Source: Pseudarthrobacter sp. NBSH8
GTDB taxonomy: Bacteria; Actinomycetota; Actinomycetes; Actinomycetales; Micrococcaceae
Assembly: GCF_014217545.1 (NCBI RefSeq)
Contig: NZ_CP043178.1
Coordinates: 124,001 to 188,000, forward strand
Direction of reading: 5' to 3'
Length of the DNA: 64,000 nt
The position numbers were made by a program, and so were the translations under genes. Of the stretch, positions 35,968 through 44,148 are shown piece after piece. Position 1 is the stretch's first letter; the number at the start of each line of letters is the position of its first letter. The notes beneath the pieces were generated by a model. It was not told the origin of the DNA, did no database searches, and worked only from the letters and a program-made list of their open reading frames with translations.

Positions 35968-36960
35968 ATGAGCGAGAAATTGCGTTGGGGTGTCCTGGGC
36001 ACCGCACGCGTCGTCCGCAAGACCATTCCGGCGTTGCAGGAAACAAAAAACGGTGAGGTCGTAGGTATTGGGTCCCGCACGGAGGAAAGGGCCAGGGAGT
36101 ACGCCGATAAGCACGGCGTGCCCCAGGCGTTCGGTTCATATGAGGCGCTACTCGGTTCCCCGGACATTGACGCTGTTTACATCGCGCTGCCGAACGCGCT
36201 GCACCTCGAATGGATTCTAAAATCCTTGGACGCAGGCAAGCACGTCCTCTGTGAAAAACCTTTGGCGATGAGCGCCGCCGAGTGCGAGGAGATTGCGCGC
36301 AAGGCCGATGAGACCGGGCTGAAAGTCCTAGAAGGCTTTATGTACCGTTTCCACCCACGTTTTGAGAAGCTGCAGGAGTTGCTTGCAGCCAGTGCGGTGG
36401 GCACATTGACCTTTGTCCACGTCGCACACTCCTTCGATGCGGGCGGCGACGACAACATCCGCTGGTATGCAGGGCTCGGCGGTGGCGCACTTTTCGATGC
36501 TGGGTGCTACTGCGTCAACATGAGCCGGATGGTCACAGGGCAGGAGCCGGCTCACGTCGCCGCGTTTGGCAACTACCGTGACGCCAACGACGGCGGTCGA
36601 ATCGACACCAGCATTGCGGGCATACTGCGCTTTCCCGGCGGCGCAACCTCGCTATTTGATACGGGGCTAAACCTCGAGCGCCGCAACTTTTTGGAAGTCA
36701 CGGGCACCGGGGGCCGGCTCTACCTCGAGAATCCGTTTGGGCTCCTGGAGGAGGATTCGGTGCTGGAGGAGCATCACTTCGGGCAGGACACCGTCTATCA
36801 CGGGGTCAAGGGCGAAAACCATTTCGTCCGGATGGGCGAACACTTCGCCGACAGCGTCCTGAACGGTACACCGCTGCGCTACGACCTCACGGACGCGGCA
36901 AACAACGCCCGCGTGCTGGAAGCTCTCGACCAGGTAGCGAGGAATCAAGAGGACGCGTGA
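35968..36960 (+). CDS. Gfo/Idh/MocA-family oxidoreductase
   Basis: This 330-residue dehydrogenase has an N-terminal NAD-binding fold (WGVLGTARVVRKTIPAL, residues 7-23) and the family motif CEKPLAM. The C-terminal dehydrogenase domain contains FLEVTGTGGRLYLENPF. Substrate is unknown; such enzymes act on sugars, inositols or amino sugars. AAAAGGAG is 6 bases before the ATG. A decayed paralog with a frameshift and two internal deletions lies at 45429-46083. The next gene begins within 80 bp. Confidence 0.9.
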   Translation: MSEKLRWGVLGTARVVRKTIPALQETKNGEVVGIGSRTEERAREYADKHGVPQAFGSYEALLGSPDIDAVYIALPNALHLEWILKSLDAGKHVLCEKPLAMSAAECEEIARKADETGLKVLEGFMYRFHPRFEKLQELLAASAVGTLTFVHVAHSFDAGGDDNIRWYAGLGGGALFDAGCYCVNMSRMVTGQEPAHVAAFGNYRDANDGGRIDTSIAGILRFPGGATSLFDTGLNLERRNFLEVTGTGGRLYLENPFGLLEEDSVLEEHHFGQDTVYHGVKGENHFVRMGEHFADSVLNGTPLRYDLTDAANNARVLEALDQVARNQEDA

Positions 36961-37034
36961 CCCAGAGCAGCAAGCGCACCACAGACTCGACTCCCGCTAC
37001 CTACGCTGGAACCCTAGTTACCAAAGGATGCACT

Positions 37035-37757
37035 ATGGCGTCTCATGACCACTTCGCACGGTTTAACGGGCGCGTAGAAGAGCACCCGTCGGAGCTGCGC
37101 AGCACAACGGGCGGGGGCCGTACCGTGACTGCCCTGCACTGCACTGCCGTGCTGTTCGACTGCGACGGGGTGCTCGTCGATTCGGACACCGCCGTTGTGC
37201 GTTCCTGGACCCGGTGGGCGCACGAGATGAACCTGGACCCAGAAGAAGTCCTCCCTACCGTTTATGGACGACGATCGGTCGATACCGTCGCACAATTCAT
37301 CTCCCCGTCGAAGCGCCCAGCCGCTGTGGAACTGATCGACGCACTGGAAATAGAAGACGCAGCTACCGCCACAGAGATCCCCGGCGCCGCCGAGCTCCTG
37401 GCAGCGATACCCGCTGGCCGGTGGGCTGTAGTGACCTCCGCGTCACGCGACCTGGCCCACGCCCGTCTGTCGGCCGCAGGGCTCACCGCTCCCGAGGTAC
37501 TGGTAACGGCCGACGACGTCAGACACGGCAAACCGCACCCCGAAGGCTACCTTGCCGCAGCACAACGTCTCGGCGTGCCGGCAGGCCAGTGCGTTGTGGC
37601 GGAAGACGCCCCTGCCGGCATTCGCGCAGCACGCGCCGCTCAGGTGGGACACGTCCTTGGCGTCGAAGGCCGGGATATCGGCGAACATCAGCCGGACGCC
37701 GTAGTCCCTGATCTGCGGTCCGTGCGCTGGACCAGTGCCGGCCTCGAAATCCAGTGA
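37035..37757 (+). CDS. HAD-superfamily sugar phosphatase
   Basis: This 240-residue HAD phosphatase has motif I FDCDGVLVDSD, motif II TSASRD, motif III K in DDVRHGKPHPEGYL and motif IV EDAPAGIRAA. It resembles sugar-phosphatase/beta-phosphoglucomutase-like members. The ATG at 37035 follows AAAGGATG; an in-frame GTG at 36957 overlaps the upstream stop and another GTG at 37125 starts near motif I, so the start is not certain. It may act with the adjacent oxidoreductase. Confidence 0.82.
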   Translation: MASHDHFARFNGRVEEHPSELRSTTGGGRTVTALHCTAVLFDCDGVLVDSDTAVVRSWTRWAHEMNLDPEEVLPTVYGRRSVDTVAQFISPSKRPAAVELIDALEIEDAATATEIPGAAELLAAIPAGRWAVVTSASRDLAHARLSAAGLTAPEVLVTADDVRHGKPHPEGYLAAAQRLGVPAGQCVVAEDAPAGIRAARAAQVGHVLGVEGRDIGEHQPDAVVPDLRSVRWTSAGLEIQ

Positions 37758-37956
37758 AGAAACAAATAGGTGGTACACGTCAGGCAGCAAGGAAAAGAGC
37801 GTCAAAACTGAAGTGTTGATCCTTGAAGGATGAGCATCTTGCCAGCGCCTAAGAGGTATCCAGACGAGCTCGCTTGCGGGCCGTCCGGCACGTGATAGAC
37901 GCCTAGAGGAATCCTGTTGACCGGAGAGTGGCCTGCCCTCGTATCGGTGCGCAGCT

Positions 37957-37964
37957 GGTTATCC
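37957..37964. repeat. Target-site duplication, left
   Basis: GGTTATCC here and at 39448-39455 flanks the ISL3 element exactly. Confidence 0.9.
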
Positions 37965-39447
37965 GGCCCTTCGCAGTTAGGCATGGTTGGTTTGTTTGAT
38001 CCGGTAAGGTCGGTGGCCGCCGGCGGCGAGTAGGCATCTGAGTCGGTAGTTGGTGAAGTTGCGGAAGCCTCTGGCGATTCGGCGTGTGGTTTCGATGACG
38101 CCGTTGATTGCTTCCGTGGGTCCGTTGGAGGCGCCGTTGGTGTCGAAGTAGGCCAGGATCGCCGTCTTCCATTGTTTGAGTGTCCGGCCGAGGCGGGCGA
38201 CTTCGGGGATCGGGCAGGTCGGGAATGACGCTATGACTTCGTTGACGAGTTCCCTGCCCCGTTCCGGCCGGGCGTGGTAGATGTTGCGGAGCTTCTGATA
38301 GCACTGCCAGGCGAGGGTGACTTCGTGGTCGGGGTCCCCGAGAGTGAGTTTCGCATCGAGCCGTGCGGATTGCTTGTCGGAGAGATGTTCAGCGCCGATC
38401 TGTAGGGTCCTCCGGATGCCGTAGAGCGGATCTCCCTTGCGGCCGCGGTGCCCCAGGGTGTCCTGCTGGACGCGGCGGCGGACTTCATCGACCATGGCTG
38501 ATCCGAGCTTCACAACATGGAAGGCGTCCAGGACCGTGATAGCTTCGGGTAGCTCGTCGCGGATCGCGTTGGCGTAGCCGCGGAATGGATCCAGCGCCGC
38601 TGTCTTGATGCCGGCGGTGAACCCGGTGCCGCGGTCTTTGAGCCAGTCGGCGTAGGCCTTCCCGGATCGGCCCGGGACGAGGTCCAGCAGCCGGGCGTGG
38701 ACCATGCCGTGGGCGTCGCGGGTGTGGTCCACGATCCCGGTGACCATGCCGGATCCCGGCGGGCCGGTGTGGGACCAGACATGCTCATCGACGCCGAGCG
38801 CGTCAACGCCGGCGAGCCGATCGGCGCTCCCGATGCGGCGGGTGGCCTCTGCCTTGATGGCGTCCCAGACGGTGTGCCAGGAGACCCCGAGTTGGTGGGC
38901 CAGGGCCGAGACCGGGGTATCGAAACCCTGCAGCGCGTCGGTCGCCCACCCAACGGCCCGGGCAGTGAGTTTCGCCCGCGGCCCTGCCAGCGGGTGCTCT
39001 TCGGTGAACGTCATTCTTGGGCAGCCCGGGTCCGGGCAGCGCCAGACCCGTTTGGCCCACAGCAGCCGCACCGGCCTGCCGAAACAGGGAATGTCATGGA
39101 GCCGGACCTGGCGGCGGCCGTGGCCTACCGCGACGACGCCGCAATCAGGGCAACCCGCGAGTTCCCCGCCGGTCTCGATGCGCAGAAGCAGGCCGGTCCC
39201 GGTTGCCGTGACAGTGCTGACGTGGATGCCCTCGACACCGAGCAGCGCATCCGCGCGCGCACCAGCGGCCACCGGAACAAGACATAGAGTTATTCATGTC
39301 AGGGTCTCTTTTGCTATTGGTTTGCTTGGTCGCTACCAATTCAAAGAGGCCCTGACCTCTTTCCCACCGCACCACGCCGCACCGAAAACCCCCAGCCCGG
39401 CGGCGGTATCCTCAGACCGCCCTAACCACGCTCATCTGCGAAGGGCC
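37965..39447 (-). mobile_element. ISL3-family insertion sequence, complete
   Basis: The element is 1,483 bp with 12-bp inverted ends (GGCCCTTCGCAG at 37965-37976 and its complement at 39436-39447), flanked by an 8-bp direct repeat as expected for ISL3. It has one intact transposase gene. Confidence 0.92.
37977..39272 (-). CDS. ISL3-family transposase
   Basis: This 431-residue transposase has an N-terminal zinc-finger-like region (CPDCG and CPDPGCPRMTFTE), a helix-turn-helix (VSALAHQLGVSWHTVW) and the DDE catalytic triad: D in GVDEHVW, D in VLDAFHVVKLG and E in GPTEAINGVI. Its stop is next to the left inverted repeat. It is intact, so the element may be active. The start at 39272 is GTG with a weak ribosome-binding site. 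Confidence 0.93.
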   Translation of the reverse strand: MAAGARADALLGVEGIHVSTVTATGTGLLLRIETGGELAGCPDCGVVAVGHGRRQVRLHDIPCFGRPVRLLWAKRVWRCPDPGCPRMTFTEEHPLAGPRAKLTARAVGWATDALQGFDTPVSALAHQLGVSWHTVWDAIKAEATRRIGSADRLAGVDALGVDEHVWSHTGPPGSGMVTGIVDHTRDAHGMVHARLLDLVPGRSGKAYADWLKDRGTGFTAGIKTAALDPFRGYANAIRDELPEAITVLDAFHVVKLGSAMVDEVRRRVQQDTLGHRGRKGDPLYGIRRTLQIGAEHLSDKQSARLDAKLTLGDPDHEVTLAWQCYQKLRNIYHARPERGRELVNEVIASFPTCPIPEVARLGRTLKQWKTAILAYFDTNGASNGPTEAINGVIETTRRIARGFRNFTNYRLRCLLAAGGHRPYRIKQTNHA

Positions 39448-39455
39448 GGTTATCC
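39448..39455. repeat. Target-site duplication, right
   Basis: GGTTATCC, identical to the copy at 37957-37964. The sequence between 37758 and 37956 and between 39456 and 39581 was contiguous before insertion and holds no convincing gene. Confidence 0.9.
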
Positions 39456-39581
39456 GGCCGACACGATCCGCGGCTGGTCCGGACGGAAGAGATCGATCGC
39501 AGGTCGCCATCGTTCCGGCCACAAGGTGGCTCACTGCACCGTGGGACGGGCGGATGATGTGCCGGGCCAGTGGACCTGGGC

Positions 39582-39992
39582 TCAGAGCTCGGAGTATTTG
39601 AAGGAGTGGGACTCCAGGCCTTCGGGGTTCGGGCCGTAAATGGTGACCATCCGCGCGTAGACGGGTGCCCAGTAGCGGCCGGCTCGTCCGGGATTTACGC
39701 GTGCAGAATCTCCCGGCTTCAGGATGACGGTCTCGCCTTCGCTCTGGATATGAAGTTCTCCCTCCAATACAAAGTTAGTCTCTGAATGGGGGTGGAAGTC
39801 CTCCCAGGCGCACGCGTCCAGTTCCCACTCGGAGAGTATGAAGTCGTCCCATGGGCCTACAGGATGCGAATTTATAAACCTGCAGCGCAATCCCTGCCAT
39901 TTGTTCTGCATGGCTTCGAGGGACTTCGCCGGCCAGAAATCGATCGCTTCGCCCGTAGTCACTGTCGGGAGCTGAGGAGTGGTTGTAGCCAT
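39582..39992 (-). CDS. Single-domain cupin protein (copy A)
   Basis: This 136-residue cupin has motif 1 HPHSETNFVLEGELHI (with H, H and E positions for a metal site) and a second motif ending in PGRAGRYWAPVYARM. It shares CRFINSHPVG-x-WDDFILSEW and YGPNPEGLESHSF-[KR]-YSE with the protein at 43114-43527. It is divergent from the TetR remnant, with the degenerate operator 40041-40069 about 50 bp upstream. The enzymatic or binding function is unknown. Confidence 0.85.
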   Translation of the reverse strand: MATTTPQLPTVTTGEAIDFWPAKSLEAMQNKWQGLRCRFINSHPVGPWDDFILSEWELDACAWEDFHPHSETNFVLEGELHIQSEGETVILKPGDSARVNPGRAGRYWAPVYARMVTIYGPNPEGLESHSFKYSEL

Positions 39993-40040
39993 AATCTTTT
40001 CACCGATTCTTTAAGGGGGAATGTACTTCTGGCATGAACT

Positions 40041-40069
40041 TGCATTCAAATCAATGGTTCACCGCGAAG
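40041..40069. promoter_or_regulatory. Degenerate TetR-type operator upstream of cupin A
   Basis: CATTCAAATCAATGGTTCA matches the block at 42903-42920 except for two changes and one missing base, and lies between cupin A (minus) and the TetR remnant (plus). Confidence 0.5.
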
Positions 40070-40084
40070 ATGGTGAACTCCTAG

Positions 40085-40321
40085 TTGGTGACCATGCGGG
40101 CTGTCACCAAAGGGGCCGATGCGACTTTAGCTATCTATCCCGCCTATGAAGTGGGGCTGGGAAGTATGTTCTCCTCCGCCGCCCAAAGCAGCGGCGAGCG
40201 GTGCCTCATATCCTTCCCTTCGGACTGTTCAGCTTTGGCCTGCGGTCCGCTTTCCCTCTCAGCGGCCACATGCGGGAAGCTGTGGACGCATGCCAGCGGC
40301 GGACAGTTAGCGGCTCTGTAG
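40085..40321 (+). pseudogene. TetR regulator remnant with internal deletion
   Basis: The decoded VTMRAVTKGADATLA corresponds to the HTH region of the TetR at 921-1508 (VTIRAIAKEANAPLA), and IYPAYEVGLGSMFSSAAQSSGERCLI corresponds to residues about 121-146 (IYPAYEVELGNMF...). The roughly 80 residues between are missing, and after CLI the similarity is lost. The recognition helix is therefore incomplete and the protein is not functional. The remaining 415-bp gap before the BCCT gene holds only this remnant, the operator and a terminator. Confidence 0.8.
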
Positions 40322-40350
40322 CCTTGGCGCGGACACGATGCGGTAAGGCG

Positions 40351-40391
40351 ATCGAACATGGTGGGCGACGAAGGTGCCCACCATGTTCGAT
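40351..40391 (-). terminator. Terminator hairpin after BCCT transporter
   Basis: A 16-bp perfect inverted repeat (40351-40366 with 40376-40391) lies 17 bp downstream of the transporter stop at 40408. Confidence 0.8.
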
Positions 40392-40407
40392 ACATCCGCA
40401 GCTTCGC

Positions 40408-42507
40408 CTATGCGAGGGTACCCGTGGTCGGCGGTGCCGGCGGGGTGATGAGAGTGGGGTGGTCGTACTCGTTCGAGTAGGTCAGGAAGCTCAGGTGGGC
40501 CTCGTAACGCACCAGCACGTCCTCCATGATCTGCTGCCAGGTTACGCCCATCAGGTCGTAGCCCTCGGAGCCGGTCTGAGAAAACACTTCCACGCGGTAG
40601 TAGACATCGGTTTCATGGCTCTTATGCCTGCCAAATTTCGGCACTGAAGCCTCTACAGCCTGGATCTGATAGTGGAAGTCGCGGTGGTCCGGGATGGTGA
40701 CCACGAGAACATGGCTGGGGACGCCCGTGTGTTCGTTCGGGAGGGTGTGCAGGGTTGCCTCATGGCCCTGCTTCGTGAACTCATCGAGGGCTTCGGCCAG
40801 CGCCGGTCGCGCTGTGGCTTCAATAAACGCCGACACGTCGTTCTTGGACGCGTAGGAGCGTACCCGTGCCAGTCGCTGGCCCCAAGTGCGGTCCGCCGCA
40901 TTACCGCCGTGCACCGCCATCGACTGCCGCCGCAGCACGCGGCCCTCACGATCGGCCTTCTCCATCCGCAGCGCTTTGGTGAACGAGGCCATCACCAGCC
41001 AGGCGATGATCGTCACCGGCAGACCGAAGATCAGCGTGGCGTATTCCATGGTGGTCACGCCGCCGGCCACCAGCATCGCGATGGTCAGCAGCGCGGTAAC
41101 CAAGGCCCAGAAGATCCGGAGCCACTTGGCGCCATCCTGGGTTGCATTGGTGATGTGGGAAGAGAAGTTGGACATCATCATGGCGCCGGAGTTGGCGCTG
41201 GTGAGGTAGAACAGCATGCCGGACAACGTGCCCAGCCCTATCAGGAGAGGCGCTCCGGGGAACATCCCAAGCAGCGCGTACCAGCCCTCTTGCGGGCTGG
41301 TAATGGCCAGCTGCGCGAACGCCTCATTCCCGTTCAGGACCTCGTGCAAGGCACTGTTACCGAAGATACTCACAACCAGGAAGTCGCACAGCACCGGGAA
41401 GGTGACGGCGGCGATGACGAACTCCCGCAGGGTCCTGCCGCGTGAGATGCGGGCCAGGAAGAGCCCCACGAACGGACCCCAGGCCAGCCAGAATGCCCAG
41501 AAGAACAGGGTCCAGCCGCCCATCCACTCCGAGCCGCCTTCCTGGTATGCGAACGTCTGCAGGGTGCGTTCAGGCAGGGTGAAGATAAAGCGGCCGATGT
41601 TCTCCACCAGGGAATTGAGCAGGAAGGAGGTCTGGCCGGTCACCAGCATGTACACCAGAAGCGCTGCGGCGCTCCAGATGTTCAGCTCCGCGACCCAGCG
41701 GATCGCTTTGTCAACGCCGGAAGTGCACGCCGCGATGGTCAGTATGACGGCGACAATCACCAGCGCGATCTGCAGCGCCAGGCCTTCTTCGAGACCGAAC
41801 ATGATGGAGAAGCCGACGTTCAGCAGCACCACGCCGATCCCCATGGCCGTAGCCACACCAAAAACGGTGCCCACCAGGGTGATGATGTCGATCGTGTCGC
41901 CGAGGCCGCCCTTGACGCGCTTGCCGAGCAGTGGATACAGGGCTGCGCGGATGGACAGCGGAGTGCCCCACCGGTAAGCGAAGTAGCCCATGGCCATGCC
42001 AAGGAGGGCGTACATGGCCCAGCCTGCCACACCGTAGTGGAACATGGTCCAGACCACGGCTTCGTGGGCTGCCTCGGCCGTCTGGCCTGCGCCCTCCGGC
42101 GGATTCATGTACTGGGTGATGGGTTCGGTCACGGAGTAGAACAGCATGTCAATGCCCACACCGGCCGCGAACAGGTAGGCCACCCAGGTGAAGAGCTTGT
42201 ACTGCGGACGGGAGTGGTCCGGGCCCATCCGGACCGAACCAACCTTGGACAGCGCCACCCACAGGACAAACCCTATGACGACGGTGACAGTGAGCACGTA
42301 GAACCAGCCGACGTTCTCCGCGATCCAGGACACCACCGTCTTCATGGTGGACTGGGCGCCGGCAGGCACCAGCATCGCCCAGATAGAGAAAGCAATAATA
42401 ATGACTGACGCGATGATAAAGACCCGCCAGTTGACCTTAGGCGCGGGTTCCTCAGTGAGTTCGGGGGGCGCGGTGTCAGGTTTTTTATCGATATTAATGA
42501 TGCTCAA
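40408..42507 (-). CDS. BCCT-family transporter (choline/betaine/carnitine type)
   Basis: This 699-residue protein has about 12 membrane helices and the BCCT aromatic signature (GGWTLFFWAFWLAWGPFVGLFLARISRG) plus a C-terminal cytosolic extension of about 170 residues (from TFTKALRMEKADREG), as in BetT-type choline transporters. It imports quaternary or methylated amines with Na+ or H+. The TTG at 42507 in TTGA overlaps the stop of a decayed reductase 3' end, the same junction as reductase/demethylase at 6366-6369. The open frame continues upstream through that remnant, but codons there belong to the remnant. Confidence 0.88.
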   Translation of the reverse strand: MSIINIDKKPDTAPPELTEEPAPKVNWRVFIIASVIIIAFSIWAMLVPAGAQSTMKTVVSWIAENVGWFYVLTVTVVIGFVLWVALSKVGSVRMGPDHSRPQYKLFTWVAYLFAAGVGIDMLFYSVTEPITQYMNPPEGAGQTAEAAHEAVVWTMFHYGVAGWAMYALLGMAMGYFAYRWGTPLSIRAALYPLLGKRVKGGLGDTIDIITLVGTVFGVATAMGIGVVLLNVGFSIMFGLEEGLALQIALVIVAVILTIAACTSGVDKAIRWVAELNIWSAAALLVYMLVTGQTSFLLNSLVENIGRFIFTLPERTLQTFAYQEGGSEWMGGWTLFFWAFWLAWGPFVGLFLARISRGRTLREFVIAAVTFPVLCDFLVVSIFGNSALHEVLNGNEAFAQLAITSPQEGWYALLGMFPGAPLLIGLGTLSGMLFYLTSANSGAMMMSNFSSHITNATQDGAKWLRIFWALVTALLTIAMLVAGGVTTMEYATLIFGLPVTIIAWLVMASFTKALRMEKADREGRVLRRQSMAVHGGNAADRTWGQRLARVRSYASKNDVSAFIEATARPALAEALDEFTKQGHEATLHTLPNEHTGVPSHVLVVTIPDHRDFHYQIQAVEASVPKFGRHKSHETDVYYRVEVFSQTGSEGYDLMGVTWQQIMEDVLVRYEAHLSFLTYSNEYDHPTLITPPAPPTTGTLA

Positions 42508-42675
42508 ATGTCCAACTCCAATTCCTGGTTCAGGCCGCGCGGAACGCAGCACATCATGGTGGTGTTCGCGGTCTCTTACTGATCGGTCGGATAGACGTCC
42601 GGGTGCAGGGGTGCCCGACGAAGTACTGGCAGGAAACGTTCCCCGCAGATGCCGCTGGGGCAGATAACGTGATGC
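42508..42675 (-). pseudogene. Remnant of the PDR/VanB reductase 3' end
   Basis: DNA here aligns over about 165 bp with 6369-6530, the 3' end of the reductase gene at 6366-7352, including the TCCAACTCCAATTC terminus, the AACGCAGCACATCAT stretch that encodes the last cluster Cys region, and CCGCAGATGCC. The rest of the reductase and any demethylase gene is absent, and indels disrupt the frame. The fragment shows that the BCCT gene now occupies the place held by the demethylase gene in the intact operon. Confidence 0.82.
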
Positions 42676-42856
42676 TTTTCCGGCGTTTTTGTAGGATGCT
42701 GCGAAAGATTTATCTAAGAACTGTTCATCACTTGCGTGGGGACTGCGCTGACGATCACCTCTGAAGCCCGGTCAGGGCTCCCGGAGAAGATTGCCGCGAA
42801 CCATGCATCCCCTGATTCCCAGAGGGCCAGCCGGGCTCTGCTTTGAGTTCGGCTGG

Positions 42857-42872
42857 TGTGATGCCAGTCACG
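42857..42872 (-). promoter_or_regulatory. CRP/GlxR-like palindrome upstream of the BCCT operon
   Basis: TGTGATGCCAGTCACG differs from the site at 8317-8332 by two bases in the spacer, and the flanks GCTGG and CTxxTCGTCC also match, in the same orientation relative to the downstream (minus-strand) genes. Confidence 0.6.
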
Positions 42873-42903
42873 CTGGTCGTCCACATACTGTGACAGGAAC
42901 GAA

Positions 42904-43004
42904 TGTTCAAGTCAATGGTTCAACTGAAGATTTCGCGAACCCGTTTCCGACCCGCGTCATTTCCAATGGATCTAGCATGAACGCTTGACTTGAACAATTG
43001 TTCA
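42904..43004. promoter_or_regulatory. Inverted pair of TetR-type operators in the BCCT/cupin divergent promoter
   Basis: TGTTCAAGTCAA lies at 42904-42915 and its exact reverse complement TTGACTTGAACA at 42985-42996. The second overlaps the perfect 14-bp palindrome TGAACAATTGTTCA (42991-43004). This region separates the BCCT gene (minus) from cupin B (plus). The 438-bp gap 42676-43113 otherwise shows no gene. Confidence 0.68.
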
Positions 43005-43113
43005 TGTAGTGTCTATCGCAGCACGGTGGTCTACCTCACTATCACGCGATGAAACAGACATTCACCGGGCACGTCTTGTTAGAAGATTTCCGACTCTTGA
43101 AACGGTTGAAGCC

Positions 43114-43527
43114 ATGAATGATGTACGCGCCATTCAGTCCCCGCCAGTGACGACGGGAAATGCAGTGGACTTCTGGGCGGCAAGGCCCCTGGAGGCCTTG
43201 GGTGGAGAATACGGGCGGCTACGCTGCCGGTTTATCAATTCCCATCCGGTAGGCAGCTGGGATGACTTTATCCTCTCGGAATGGACGCTGGATTCCTGTG
43301 CTTGGGAGGACTTTCACCCGCACAGCGAAACCGCTTTCGTGCTGGAGGGAGAACTCCATATTGAGAGCCAGGGCAAGACTGTTGTCCTGAGGCCGGGCGA
43401 TTCGGCACGCGTCAACCCGGGCAGCCTGGGCCGATACTGGGCACCCGTCTACGCGCGGATGATCACCATTTACGGCCCCAACCCCGAGGGTCTGGAATCA
43501 CACTCCTTCCGGTACTCCGAAGTCTGA
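43114..43527 (+). CDS. Single-domain cupin protein (copy B)
   Basis: This 137-residue paralog of the cupin at 39582-39992 has HPHSETAFVLEGELHIESQGKTVVLRPGDSARVN with a potential metal-binding triad. The ATG at 43114 is chosen because the protein then lines up with copy A; upstream codons to 43009 lack similarity. It is the first of three tandem cupin genes divergent from the BCCT transporter, downstream of two candidate TetR operators. Confidence 0.85.
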   Translation: MNDVRAIQSPPVTTGNAVDFWAARPLEALGGEYGRLRCRFINSHPVGSWDDFILSEWTLDSCAWEDFHPHSETAFVLEGELHIESQGKTVVLRPGDSARVNPGSLGRYWAPVYARMITIYGPNPEGLESHSFRYSEV

Positions 43528-43668
43528 TCCCGACATACCCATAATGGCGAGACGCCCGGTCACCGCCGAAACCCTTCAGTGCCGGCGCCTCAGAGGGATC
43601 CGGACCGCAATGAAGCAGAGCCTCCCTTCACCAGTGAAAGTCCCATAACTTTTTGAAAGGCAAATCAA

Positions 43669-44034
43669 ATGACAGAACAGACAACCTCCATCTCCGCAGC
43701 CCTCATCCGGGATGCGAAGAACGCTACGGATCTGGACGATTGGGGCCCCTGCCCTGAAGCCATCGGACCGCAGACGATGGACACCCGCGGAATCTATCTG
43801 TGGAAAGACGGGAAAGGTGCCGAATCCGGCATCTGGGAATGCACCGCAGGACCCTCCCGCTGGGTACTCGAAACGAACGAGTTTGTGCACGTCCTCTCAG
43901 GCTCCATGACCATCACGCCCGACGGCGGCGAGCCCGAGCTCGTCGGTCCCGGCGACACGATCTTCATCCCCCGTGGCTGGAGTGGCAACTGGGAGCTTCA
44001 CGAGACGCTGCGCAAGCTCTACGTGATCTTCTAA
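43669..44034 (+). CDS. DUF861-type cupin protein (copy A)
   Basis: This 121-residue cupin has GIWECTAGPSRWVLETNEFVHVLSGSMTITPDGGEPELVGPGDTIFIPRGWSGNWELHETLRK, the EutQ/DUF861 (Cupin_3) pattern. A related protein of 120 residues is at 47328-47690. TTTTTGAAAGG precedes the ATG. It lies between two other cupin genes. Such proteins may bind small sugars, amino compounds or aldehyde adducts; no catalytic role is established here. Confidence 0.85.
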   Translation: MTEQTTSISAALIRDAKNATDLDDWGPCPEAIGPQTMDTRGIYLWKDGKGAESGIWECTAGPSRWVLETNEFVHVLSGSMTITPDGGEPELVGPGDTIFIPRGWSGNWELHETLRKLYVIF

Positions 44035-44057
44035 TCACCAATAAAGGCTATCGACAG

Positions 44058-44120
44058 AGAACCATCCAAAGATGGACGGTTCTGGCAAAGATAAAAAGTT
44101 CTGACAAAGACAAGTCAGAA
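44058..44120 (+). other. Two tandem hairpins between cupin genes
   Basis: AGAACCATCC / GGACGGTTCT (44058-44083, one mismatch) and TTCTGAC / GTCAGAA (44099-44120) occupy the 115-bp gap before the EutQ-like cupin. They could stabilise mRNA or set relative expression. No T-run. Confidence 0.45.
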
Positions 44121-44148
44121 TTTCATAACACTATCCACAGGAGAGATC

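Noticed and set aside
37802..37984. 60-codon minus-strand frame upstream of the ISL3 left end
   Set aside because: It runs into the inserted element and has no family resemblance or ribosome-binding site; possibly an old fragment, but not supportable.
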